A stretch of DNA of 64,000 bases, taken from NCBI RefSeq assembly GCF_003732275.1, contig NZ_MOBM01000041.1, forward strand, positions 119,775 through 183,774, read 5' to 3'. This document shows positions 50,071-58,006 of this stretch, piece after piece. Below the pieces are notes generated by a model. The model ran no database searches. It was not told where the DNA came from and saw only the letters and a list, made by a program, of their open reading frames with translations. A program made the translations under genes and the position numbers. Origin of the DNA: Pseudomonas frederiksbergensis. GTDB lineage: Bacteria > Pseudomonadota > Gammaproteobacteria > Pseudomonadales > Pseudomonadaceae. Numbering within the stretch: position 1 is the stretch's first letter; every line of letters starts with the position of its first letter.

Positions 50071-50132
50071 TCGCGAGCAGGCTCGCTCCCACATGGATCG
50101 CGTAACCCCTGTGGGAGCGAGCCTGCTCGCGA
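50071..50132. repeat. REPIN, family A, short spacer, inside lao operon
   Basis: Inverted copies at 50071-50093 and 50110-50132 with a 16-base spacer. It lies between laoB and laoA. Confidence 0.92.
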
Positions 50133-50148
50133 TAGGGTCGCTACGATT

Positions 50149-50694
50149 TCAAACGGTAGGCGGCCCGGGATACCCGCAATGCGCCCACGATTCCGCCCGG
50201 CTGTACCACGCCATCATCACCATTTGCAGCAACGAGCTATGGCCCATGCGCAGCAGGCTCAACGAGCTGTTTTCCCAACGGTCGAGAAAGTGGCGGATCT
50301 GTTCGCTGCTGGCGCTTTCCCAACTGCCCCAGATCCCGGTCAATGGGCCGCGGGTAATGCTCATCCCCAACACATCGAACAATTGCCGGGTCAGTTTGAG
50401 CATTTCCGGCGACAAGTGATTCAGGCCGTTATCCAGGCAGTGCAGGGTCTCGGCGACAGCGGCCGGCATTTTTTCGACTGCCACGGCACCGTTAAGCATC
50501 ACCGGAATCACTGCCCGCAGAAACAGCAGGTCACCGCTGCGCAGAATCGCGAAACCGCTGGCCGGGTTGCTCGACGAGCAGCCGCTGAGGCTCGCGCCTA
50601 ATCCGGCCGTGGCCAGCAAGGCGCTGGCGCCGAGGCTGAATTTAAGCAGGCCGCGCCGTGACAGCGCGGGTGTGTCGGACAGGCTTGGGCTCAT
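50149..50694 (-). CDS. laoB: Tat-exported lipoprotein partner of LaoA
   Basis: The 181-residue protein has a twin-arginine signal (SRRGLLKFS) and a lipobox-like LSGC after it, so it is likely a Tat-translocated lipoprotein. The rest is helical with no cofactor motif. In P. aeruginosa the homologous LaoB (PA0365) is needed for LaoA activity, probably as a subunit that takes the flavoenzyme to the membrane. Such GMC plus Tat-protein pairs resemble gluconate/sorbitol dehydrogenase subunit III arrangements. Confidence 0.85.
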   Translation of the reverse strand: MSPSLSDTPALSRRGLLKFSLGASALLATAGLGASLSGCSSSNPASGFAILRSGDLLFLRAVIPVMLNGAVAVEKMPAAVAETLHCLDNGLNHLSPEMLKLTRQLFDVLGMSITRGPLTGIWGSWESASSEQIRHFLDRWENSSLSLLRMGHSSLLQMVMMAWYSRAESWAHCGYPGPPTV

Positions 50695-50722
50695 TATTGT
50701 TATTACCCGGTGGTGATGATCG

Positions 50723-52153
50723 TTAGCGGATAAACAGCTTCTGGATCAGTTTCTGAATGGATTTACCGTACGGCGGATAGATCAGTTTCGCCGCATTGAA
50801 ACGCTGTTTGATCAGCACGCCTTTGGCCTTGCTGAAGGTCAGGAAACCCTCGTGGCCGTGGTAGTGGCCCATGCCCGAGGCACCGATGCCGCCGAACGGC
50901 ATATCGTCCTGAGCAACGTGCAGCAAGGTGTCATTGAGGCAAACACCGCCGGAATGGGTTTCGTGGAGGACGCGGTTTTGCTCGCGCTTGTCGTAGCCGA
51001 AGTAATACAGCGCCAGCGGGCGAGGGCGTTGGTTGATGTAGGCAAATGCTTCGTCGAGGTCCTTGTACGGCACGATCGGCAGCAACGGGCCGAAGATTTC
51101 GTCCTGCATCACCGTCATGTCGTCGCTGACGTTGAGCAGCAGGCTATGACTCATGCGCCGACCCTGGCCTTGATCGAACAGCGGAATCAGCAACGCGCCC
51201 TTGCTGGTGGCGTCGCTGAGGTAGCCGTTGAGCCGCGCCAACTGCCGGTCGTTGATGATGGCGGTGTAGTCCTTGTTGTCGGCCAGGGTCGGATAAAACC
51301 CGCGAACCGCCTGACGATAGGCTTCGACGAAAGAGCCGATGCGGTCTTCCGGCACCAGCACATAGTCCGGGGCGACACAGGTTTGCCCGGCATTGAGGGT
51401 CTTGCCGAAAGCGATGCGTTCGGCGGCGTCCTTGAGCGGCACATCGCGGGAAACGATGGCCGGGGACTTGCCACCCAGTTCGAGGGTCACCGGCGTCAGG
51501 TTCTCGGCCGCCGCGCGCATCACGTGTTTGCCGATGCTGGTGGCACCGGTGAACAATAAATGATCGAAACGCAGCCGCGAGAACGCCACACCGATATCGG
51601 CCTCGCCCAACACCACGCAGACCAGGTCCTGGGGAAAAACCCGGCCCAGCAGTTCCTTGAGCAGCAAACCGGTGGCAGGGGTCGATTCGCTGAGTTTGAG
51701 CATCACCCGATTGCCCGCCGCCAACGCACCCACCAACGGCCCGATGGCCAGGTAAAGCGGGTAGTTCCACGGTACGATCACCCCGACTACGCCCAACGGT
51801 TGGTAAACGACTTTGGCCGATGCCGGCTGAAAGGCCAGGCCGACTTTGCGTCGCGAGGTTTTCATCCAGCCTTTGAGGTGCCGGCTGGCGTAGTGAATGC
51901 CGTGCAGGCTGGGCATCAATTCGGCGAGCAGGGTTTCATCGGCGCTGCGGTGGCTGAAATCCTGGCTGATGGCATCGACCAGGGCCTGACGCTCATTGCT
52001 CAGCAGGTCACGCAACGCTTTTAGCCATTGCTGGCGCTGAGCCGCGGGTGGCATCGGGTTGGCTGCATACGCCGCGCGTTGAGCGTCGAACAGGGCTTGG
52101 AGTTCGTCCAGAGGCTGCTGCAGGTTCTTCAGGTAGGCGATGTCAGCAGGCAT
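50723..52153 (-). CDS. laoC: Aldehyde dehydrogenase (coniferyl/long-chain aldehyde type)
   Basis: The 476-residue NAD(P) enzyme has the catalytic Cys in NAGQTCVAPDYVLVP and the general-base Glu in LELGGKSPAIV. PWNYPLYLAIGPLVGALAAG is the cofactor region. It matches the coniferyl aldehyde dehydrogenase family and LaoC (PA0366), which converts the LaoA product aldehyde to fatty acid. It starts the laoCBA transcript and faces the TetR regulator. Confidence 0.9.
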   Translation of the reverse strand: MPADIAYLKNLQQPLDELQALFDAQRAAYAANPMPPAAQRQQWLKALRDLLSNERQALVDAISQDFSHRSADETLLAELMPSLHGIHYASRHLKGWMKTSRRKVGLAFQPASAKVVYQPLGVVGVIVPWNYPLYLAIGPLVGALAAGNRVMLKLSESTPATGLLLKELLGRVFPQDLVCVVLGEADIGVAFSRLRFDHLLFTGATSIGKHVMRAAAENLTPVTLELGGKSPAIVSRDVPLKDAAERIAFGKTLNAGQTCVAPDYVLVPEDRIGSFVEAYRQAVRGFYPTLADNKDYTAIINDRQLARLNGYLSDATSKGALLIPLFDQGQGRRMSHSLLLNVSDDMTVMQDEIFGPLLPIVPYKDLDEAFAYINQRPRPLALYYFGYDKREQNRVLHETHSGGVCLNDTLLHVAQDDMPFGGIGASGMGHYHGHEGFLTFSKAKGVLIKQRFNAAKLIYPPYGKSIQKLIQKLFIR

Positions 52154-52182
52154 GGTCGGCTCCGGATTTATTGTAATGAGGA

Positions 52183-52210
52183 ACTTTTTAGAGTCTATGC
52201 TCTAGGAAGT
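52183..52210. promoter_or_regulatory. Candidate LaoR operator
   Basis: An inverted repeat has arms ACTTTTTAGAG (52183-52193) and CTCTAGGAAGT (52200-52210) matching at 9 of 11 positions around a 6-base centre. It lies between divergent laoC and laoR, the usual place for a TetR repressor site. Confidence 0.65.
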
Positions 52211-52299
52211 CAAATGGCACTCTGGTGCAGCTTTGTTTTATCCATGCGCGGATAGGTCGTAAGATGCCCCTCATCGCACTCTGAATTAAAGCTCAAGCC

Positions 52300-52971
52300 A
52301 TGGCCCCTCGGATCAAAACCAGCGAGCGCATCGTGCAGAACAGCCTGGAGCTGTTCAATCAGCAGGGTGAGCGCAGCATCAGCACCAACCACATTGCTGC
52401 CCACATGGAGATTTCGCCGGGCAACCTGTACTACCACTTCCCCAACAAGCAGGCGATCATCGCCGTGTTGTTCAGTGAGTACGAAAACCTGGTGGACAGC
52501 TTCCTGCGTCCGCCCCAGGGCCGGGCCGCGACGGTCGAAGACAAGCGCTTCTACCTCCAGGAGTTGCTCGCCGCCATGTGGCAATACCGCTTCCTGCATC
52601 GCGACCTCGAGCATTTGCTCGACAGTGATCCCGAGCTGGCCGCCCGTTACCGACGCTTTTCCCAGCGTTGCCTGATCCAGGGTACGCACATCTACGCGGG
52701 CTTCGTCGAAGCCGGCATTCTGTGCATGGACAAGGTTCAGATCGAATCCCTGACCCTCAATGCCTGGATCATCCTCACCTCGTGGGTGCGTTTTCTATGC
52801 ACCACGCGGGAAAACTCCAACCATCTGAGCGAACAGGCCATCAAACGGGGCGTGTATCAGGTGTTGGTACTGGAGGCCGGATTTGTCACGGATCAATCTC
52901 GCGATGCGGTGAATGCGCTGTTTGAAGAGTTTTATGTGCCGCTGGCCCAGGCGCTGGAAGAAGTGGGATAA
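52300..52971 (+). CDS. laoR: TetR-family regulator of the lao genes
   Basis: The 223-residue protein has an N-terminal TetR HTH: RIVQNSLELFNQQGERSIST, then NHIAAHMEISPGNLYYHFPN. The remaining helical region matches the TetR_C domain with LQELLAAMWQYRFLHRDLEH. It is divergent from laoC and corresponds to LaoR (PA0367), the repressor of long-chain alcohol oxidation. A palindrome in the shared promoter region is a good operator candidate. Confidence 0.88.
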   Translation: MAPRIKTSERIVQNSLELFNQQGERSISTNHIAAHMEISPGNLYYHFPNKQAIIAVLFSEYENLVDSFLRPPQGRAATVEDKRFYLQELLAAMWQYRFLHRDLEHLLDSDPELAARYRRFSQRCLIQGTHIYAGFVEAGILCMDKVQIESLTLNAWIILTSWVRFLCTTRENSNHLSEQAIKRGVYQVLVLEAGFVTDQSRDAVNALFEEFYVPLAQALEEVG

Positions 52972-53016
52972 AGAGTGCAGTAGGATTCCAGACAAACAAA
53001 ATCACAGGAGCCCGTT

Positions 53017-53871
53017 ATGCCCATTGCGCAACTGATCAGCCCGCAAGCGTTGGACCTGAAAAAGGAGACGCCGGGGCTGGTGATTCTGGATTGTCGTTTT
53101 GCCCTCGAAGACCCTGATTACGGGCAGCGCAGCTACGCCGAAGGACATATTGCCGGGTCGAGCTTTGCCGATCTGGAGCGTGATTTTAGCGGTGCAGTGG
53201 TCAAGGGGGTTACCGGGCGTCATCCGTTGCCTGAACCCGCCGACTTGATCGAACGCTTTCAAACCTGGGGCATCAACGCCGACAGCGAAGTGGTTTTGTA
53301 CGATGACGGTCCCGGCGCCTACGCGGCGCGGGCCTGGTGGTTGCTGGCGTGGCTGGGCAAGCGCGACGGTGTGTTCATTCTCGATGGCGGGCTGAAAGCC
53401 TGGCACGCTGCCGGATTGCCCCTGAGTCTTGATCCGCCGTCGGTTACCCGTGGCACCTTCACCGGGACGCCGGATGCTTCGTTGGTGCTCAGCGCCGAAC
53501 AACTCCAGCAACGTCTCGGCCAGCCCGCGCTGACCCTGCTCGACGCCCGCGGCTTGCCGCGCTTCAAGGGCGAAGTGGAGCCGATCGATCCGATTGCCGG
53601 GCACATCCCCGGCGCACAATGTGCCGCGTTCACCGATAACCTGGGCAGCGACGGACGGTTCCTGCCGGCCGAACAGCTCAAGCAGCGGTTTGCCGCGAAG
53701 CTCGGTGATCGTTCACCGACGGAGTTGGTCGCGTATTGCGGTTCCGGTGTGACCGCCTGCCACAACTTGTTCGCCCTGTGCCTGGCGGGTTATCCGTTGG
53801 GAGCGTTGTATGCCGGGTCGTGGAGCGAGTGGATCAACGATCCTGCGCGAGGCGTCGCCAAGGGCGAGTAA
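53017..53871 (+). CDS. sseA: Thiosulfate/3-mercaptopyruvate sulfurtransferase
   Basis: The 284-residue protein has two rhodanese domains. The C-terminal catalytic one shows the active-site loop VAYCGSGVTACHN with Cys near residue 241; CGSGVTA is the 3-mercaptopyruvate sulfurtransferase signature, whereas thiosulfate enzymes have CRxGx. The N-terminal domain (VILDCRFALED) is non-catalytic. An ACAGGAG site precedes the ATG. It starts 45 bases after laoR and may share its transcript. Confidence 0.92.
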   Translation: MPIAQLISPQALDLKKETPGLVILDCRFALEDPDYGQRSYAEGHIAGSSFADLERDFSGAVVKGVTGRHPLPEPADLIERFQTWGINADSEVVLYDDGPGAYAARAWWLLAWLGKRDGVFILDGGLKAWHAAGLPLSLDPPSVTRGTFTGTPDASLVLSAEQLQQRLGQPALTLLDARGLPRFKGEVEPIDPIAGHIPGAQCAAFTDNLGSDGRFLPAEQLKQRFAAKLGDRSPTELVAYCGSGVTACHNLFALCLAGYPLGALYAGSWSEWINDPARGVAKGE

Positions 53872-53883
53872 ACGCAAAACCAA

Positions 53884-53973
53884 TGTGGGAGCGAGCCTGC
53901 TCGCGATGAGGCCATAACATTCAACATTGATGTTGACTGATACACCGCCATCGCGAGCAGGCTCGCTCCCACA
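53884..53973. repeat. REPIN, family A, long spacer
   Basis: Inverted copies at 53884-53906 and 53951-53973, central TTCAACATTGATGTTGAC. Confidence 0.92.
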
Positions 53974-53998
53974 GGGGTAATAAGGTGCTCTTGAGATT

Positions 53999-54829
53999 TC
54001 ACAGCTGCCGCGCACTGCGATACGCCCCCGGTCCTACGCCGTAAACCTGCTTGAATTGCCGACTCAGATGGCTCTGGTCGGCAAACCCCAGCTGCGTCGC
54101 GACTTCCAGCGGCAGGCAGCCGCGTTGTAACAGCGCCCGTGCCCGAGCGATACGCTGCTGCATCAACCAGGTGTGTGGCGGCAGGCCGGTGGCGCGGCGG
54201 AACACTCGGGCGAAGTGGAAGGGCGACAGGTTCACCGTCGCCGCCAGTTCTTCCAGCGAGGGCGGCGCCGCCAAGCGTGATTGCAGCAGTTCCTTGGCCA
54301 AGGTCACCGCCCGGTGTTCCTTGCCAGGTTTGTTGGCGATCGGAACGGCTGCGTGACGTTGTAACAGCGACAGCATCATTTCCCGCCAAACCGTTTGCTG
54401 CTGCAGCGCCGTGGACGGACTCTCCAGCAAACAATGCAGTTGGCAGAACCCCTTCACCAGATCCGGATCGCGATACAACGTGGCGCCAAACGCCGGCAAG
54501 GTATCGGTCGGCAGTTCGAGCTCGTCCAGCAGTGAAAGAATCTGCCCACTGTCGGGATAAAACGCCCGGTACAACCAGCCGTCTTCCGTCCCTTTGTGGC
54601 CGGTGTGCAGTTCATCCGGGTTGATCAGCACCAGTGTGCCGCTGCCGGCCAGATGCTCGGCGCCTCGATAGCGATAACGCTGGGCGCCGGCCATGATCAT
54701 GCCGATCACATAGCCGTCATGCACATGGGGGGCGAAGCGGTGTTCGATGTAGCGTGCGGACAACAACTCGACCCCGGCCAACGGCGCCGTTTGCCAGAAG
54801 TGTATCGACTCGCCCTGATCCGAACCCAT
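53999..54829 (-). CDS. AraC-family regulator with cupin sensor
   Basis: The 276-residue protein has an N-terminal AraC-type cupin (HRFAPHVHDGYVIGMIMAG) and two C-terminal HTH units: PPSLEELAATVNLSPFHFAR and LPLEVATQLGFADQSHLSRQ followed by FKQVYGVGPGAYR. No target gene is adjacent in a divergent position; the YheT-like gene begins upstream on the same strand only four bases away. Ligand and regulon are unknown. Confidence 0.88.
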   Translation of the reverse strand: MGSDQGESIHFWQTAPLAGVELLSARYIEHRFAPHVHDGYVIGMIMAGAQRYRYRGAEHLAGSGTLVLINPDELHTGHKGTEDGWLYRAFYPDSGQILSLLDELELPTDTLPAFGATLYRDPDLVKGFCQLHCLLESPSTALQQQTVWREMMLSLLQRHAAVPIANKPGKEHRAVTLAKELLQSRLAAPPSLEELAATVNLSPFHFARVFRRATGLPPHTWLMQQRIARARALLQRGCLPLEVATQLGFADQSHLSRQFKQVYGVGPGAYRSARQL

Positions 54830-54832
54830 GCT

Positions 54833-55831
54833 CTACTTGCGCCCTGTGGTGGCAAGCCATTGGGGAATGCGCCGTTCCAGGTAGTAACCCGGTTGCCGGA
54901 ACGAGCCCTCGACGAAGCCGACATGCCCACCCTTGGCCTGCAACTCGAATTGAGTGGAGGCAGACAATTCGTCGGCATGCGGCAGGCTATGAGGAAAGAC
55001 AAACGGGTCATCGGCTGCCTGGATAATCAGGGTCGGTGTGCGAATCTCTCCCAGGAAATAACGACTCGAAGCGCGGCGATAGTAATCCGCGGCATCGGCG
55101 AAACCATTCAGCGGCGCGGTGACCCGGCCATCGAAATCCCAGAAGGTGCGCATGTTCTCCAGCGAGCCCAGCGCCGCCAATGCCGCCAGGCCATCCTGAT
55201 GCCCTTCATGCTGGAATCTGCGCTGCTTGTTCTTGATGTAGGCGACCATCTCCCGCATGAAATGCGCTTGATAGAATTTTGAAAAACCCTGGCTGATACG
55301 ATCGGCGCACTGATCGAGGCGAAATGGAACCGACACCGCCACCGCGCCGAGTACGCCGCTGTTGCTGCCGGTTTCGCCCAGGTGTTTGAGCAACACGTTG
55401 CCACCCATGGAATAACCGACCGCATACAGCGGCGCGAGAGGGCGCTGGGTCCGCAGGTGCTTGATGGTTTCGGCCAGGTCTTCACTGGCCCCGGAATGGT
55501 AACTGCGCGGTAACAGATTGGGTTCGCCGGAACAGCCTCGCCAGTTCAGCGCGACACTGGCCCAACCCTGGGCGCCCAGCGCTTTCTGCACACCGGCTAC
55601 GTAAGGCGAATTCGATGAGCCGGTCAGGCCATGCAGCACCAACACCAGTGGCACATTTGCGCTGTGGGGGCCATGCCAGTCCAGGTCAAGGAAGTCGCCG
55701 TCTTCGAGCCATAAGCGTTCGCGTTCGCGGTCCAGGTGTGTGGTTTTGCGCCATAGCGGTCCCCACAAGGTTTGTAAGTGCGGATTGCCCAGGCCGTAGG
55801 CGGGGGTGAAGCGTTCTGGCAGATGGGACAC
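54833..55831 (-). CDS. YheT-like alpha/beta hydrolase
   Basis: I start this 332-residue protein at a GTG (complement 55829-55831) preceded by GAGAGC; the frame is open another 72 codons but that part is not hydrolase-like. YheT/EMB8 features are FTPAYGLGNPHLQTLWGPL, LVLHGLTGSSNSPYV, NWRGCSGEPN and the nucleophile elbow VGYSMGGNVLL. The closing His is in GGHVGFVEG. It corresponds to PA0368. The substrate is unknown; an ester or lipid is likely. Confidence 0.88.
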   Translation of the reverse strand: MSHLPERFTPAYGLGNPHLQTLWGPLWRKTTHLDRERERLWLEDGDFLDLDWHGPHSANVPLVLVLHGLTGSSNSPYVAGVQKALGAQGWASVALNWRGCSGEPNLLPRSYHSGASEDLAETIKHLRTQRPLAPLYAVGYSMGGNVLLKHLGETGSNSGVLGAVAVSVPFRLDQCADRISQGFSKFYQAHFMREMVAYIKNKQRRFQHEGHQDGLAALAALGSLENMRTFWDFDGRVTAPLNGFADAADYYRRASSRYFLGEIRTPTLIIQAADDPFVFPHSLPHADELSASTQFELQAKGGHVGFVEGSFRQPGYYLERRIPQWLATTGRK

Positions 55832-55904
55832 GATTGCTCTCGATGCAGCGGTGCTTACCCGCAGCGTTAACTGACTGAGCTTCGCACCGTTTTTACAGGC
55901 CGGA

Positions 55905-56516
55905 CTAACCGGCGATCCCTGCCATACGTTGCCACAACGCGTAATACACCCGTCCGGATTTTTGCTCCCGATGCAGGCGCCAATTTTCTGGCAAACCCAA
56001 TATCGACGGTGCCGTTTCGCTTTCAGTGTAGACCCACGCATCGTCACTCAGCCACTGACGCTCTTCGAGCAAAGTGCAAACGGCCGGCAACAGATTCTGA
56101 TTGAACGGCGGGTCGAGAAACACCAGATCGAACGCCGTGGCCGGTTGGGTTTCCAGATAGCGCAAGGCGTCGGCAGTCTGCACCTGACCGGTCGTGCAGC
56201 GCAGGGTGCCCAGATGTTCCTTGATGCTCGCTACCGCGATGTTGCTGGCATCCAGCGCCTGGCCCATTGCTGCACCGCGGGACAAAGCCTCGAGAAACAA
56301 TGCGCCACTACCGGCAAAGGGGTCGAGCACCTTGGCCCCGGCAACATAAGGCGCGAGCCAGTTGAACAGGGTTTCACGGACTCGGTCCGGCGTTGGACGC
56401 AAGCCTGGCGCATCGGGGAAGCTCAGCTTTCGGCTGCCCCATTCACCGCCGATGATGCGCAGTTGATTCACACCGTTATGCACGTTGTGAACAGGTTTTT
56501 TCGGGCGAGTGGCCAT
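55905..56516 (-). CDS. rsmD: 16S rRNA (guanine966-N2)-methyltransferase
   Basis: The 203-residue enzyme has the SAM motif VLDPFAGSGALFLEALSRGA and the N6/N2-methylase motif DLVFLDPPFNQNLL. The N-terminal LRIIGGEWGSRKLSFPD is conserved in RsmD. It methylates G966 of 16S rRNA. Its ATG overlaps the stop of the upstream M16 peptidase gene. The order M16-M16-rsmD opposite ftsYEX is conserved in pseudomonads. Confidence 0.95.
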   Translation of the reverse strand: MATRPKKPVHNVHNGVNQLRIIGGEWGSRKLSFPDAPGLRPTPDRVRETLFNWLAPYVAGAKVLDPFAGSGALFLEALSRGAAMGQALDASNIAVASIKEHLGTLRCTTGQVQTADALRYLETQPATAFDLVFLDPPFNQNLLPAVCTLLEERQWLSDDAWVYTESETAPSILGLPENWRLHREQKSGRVYYALWQRMAGIAG

Positions 56517-58006
56517 TAATGCTCCGGAACCCCGAGCGGTTGCTCGGCAGGTTTGTCAGTAGGGGCCGGCAACGGCTTTTGTGGCACGGTCGGGCCAGCG
56601 CTGACGATGACCAGTTTGTCCGTGCTCAGGTGTTTGTTCAATGCGGTTTTGACTTGCTCGACAGTCAGGCTCTGGGACTGCTGCATGAAGTCCTCAAGAT
56701 AGCTCAACGGCAAGTTGTAGAAACCCATGGCGCCGAGCTGACCGACGATGTCGGCGTTGCTGGCGGTGGACAGCGGGAAGCTGCCGGCCAGCTCACGCTT
56801 GGCATCGTCGAGTTCCTTCTCGGAGGGGCCGGTTTTAAGGTAGTCGGCGAGCACGTCCTGCACCAGTTTCAGCGTGCCTTCGCTCATCTCCGCGCGGGTT
56901 TGCAGATTGATCATGAACGGCCCGCGAGCCTGCATTGGGGTGAAACCCGAATACACGCCATAGGCCAGGCCGCGCTTCTCGCGCACTTCGCTCATCAACC
57001 GGGTGCCGAAGCCACCGCCGCCAAGGATCTGATTGCCCAACGACAGCGCTGCGTAATCCGGATCGTCACGGTCGATGCCCAGTTGCGCGATCATCAGGTT
57101 GGTTTGCTTGGACGGAAACTCGATGTGTCCGATGCTGGGCTTGGGGTCGGTCGGTTGTTCGATTTTCGCCAGAGCCGGCCCTTTGGGCAGGTCGGCGGAC
57201 ACTTGTGCGGCAACCGCCTCAGCCTCGGCGCGGGACAGATCGCCCACCAGCGCAATCACCACGTTGCCGGCAGCGTAGGCTTTCTGATGGAAGGCCCGTA
57301 ACTGCGCCAGGGTGATCGGTGGAATGCTTTTCGCCGTGCCGTCGCTGGAATGCGCGTACGGGTGATCGCCATACAAGCGGTTCATCAGCTCCAGGCTGGC
57401 GAGTTTGCCGGGGTTCTGTTTCTGGTATTCGAAGCCGGCCAGCATCTGGTTCTTGATGCGGGCAAACGAGTCGGCGGGGAAGGTCGGTTTGCCGACGACT
57501 TCAGCGAACAGCTTCAAGGCAGGCTCGCGTTTGTCCGCGGCACTGAGACTGCGCAGCGAGGCAATCGCCATGTCTTTATAGGCGCCGTTACCGAAGTCGG
57601 CCCCCAGGCCTTCGAAGCCTTGGGCGATAGCGCCGACGTCTTTGCCAGCCACACCTTCGTTGAGCATGGCGTTGGTCAACAGTGCCAGGCCGGATGCATC
57701 GCCGTCCTGACTGCTGCCAGCGGCGAAGATCAGGCGCATGTCGAACATCGGTAGCTCACGGGCTTCGACGAACAGCACCTTGGCGCCTTCGGCGGTGTTC
57801 CAGGTCTGCACGTTCAGCGAGCGATGGCTTGGGGCCTTGCCGTCGAGTTCTGCCAGCGATTGCAGTTTCTGGCTCGCCTTGGCTTTGTCGAGAGCTTCGC
57901 TGGCGCTGGTTTCGTCAGGCTTGGACAAATAGAAGGCGGCGGACCCGAGCAGTGCAATGACGACTAGGCCGATCAGGGCCAGGCGCGGTTTTTTACGCTC
58001 ACTCAT
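56516..58006 (-). CDS. M16 peptidase family protein lacking the zinc motif
   Basis: The 496-residue protein starts at MSERKKPRLALIGL with a membrane anchor (about 10-28). It has two M16 folds, but the place where the active partner has HxxEH reads GLALLTNAMLNEG, so it cannot bind zinc. A later conserved segment is EVREKRGLAYGVYSGFTP. This is the usual non-catalytic partner in two-gene M16B systems. It overlaps the catalytic subunit by eight bases and was PA0371 in PAO1. Confidence 0.9.
   Translation of the reverse strand: MSERKKPRLALIGLVVIALLGSAAFYLSKPDETSASEALDKAKASQKLQSLAELDGKAPSHRSLNVQTWNTAEGAKVLFVEARELPMFDMRLIFAAGSSQDGDASGLALLTNAMLNEGVAGKDVGAIAQGFEGLGADFGNGAYKDMAIASLRSLSAADKREPALKLFAEVVGKPTFPADSFARIKNQMLAGFEYQKQNPGKLASLELMNRLYGDHPYAHSSDGTAKSIPPITLAQLRAFHQKAYAAGNVVIALVGDLSRAEAEAVAAQVSADLPKGPALAKIEQPTDPKPSIGHIEFPSKQTNLMIAQLGIDRDDPDYAALSLGNQILGGGGFGTRLMSEVREKRGLAYGVYSGFTPMQARGPFMINLQTRAEMSEGTLKLVQDVLADYLKTGPSEKELDDAKRELAGSFPLSTASNADIVGQLGAMGFYNLPLSYLEDFMQQSQSLTVEQVKTALNKHLSTDKLVIVSAGPTVPQKPLPAPTDKPAEQPLGVPEH

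Noticed and set aside
1879..53973. Repeated 20-25 bp units considered as a CRISPR array
   Set aside because: Copies are dispersed across many gaps as inverted pairs, not regularly spaced direct repeats, and no cas gene is present.
55832..56047. 72-codon N-terminal extension of the YheT-like hydrolase
   Set aside because: It overlaps rsmD, is unlike the family, and a GTG with a good ribosome site lies at 55831.
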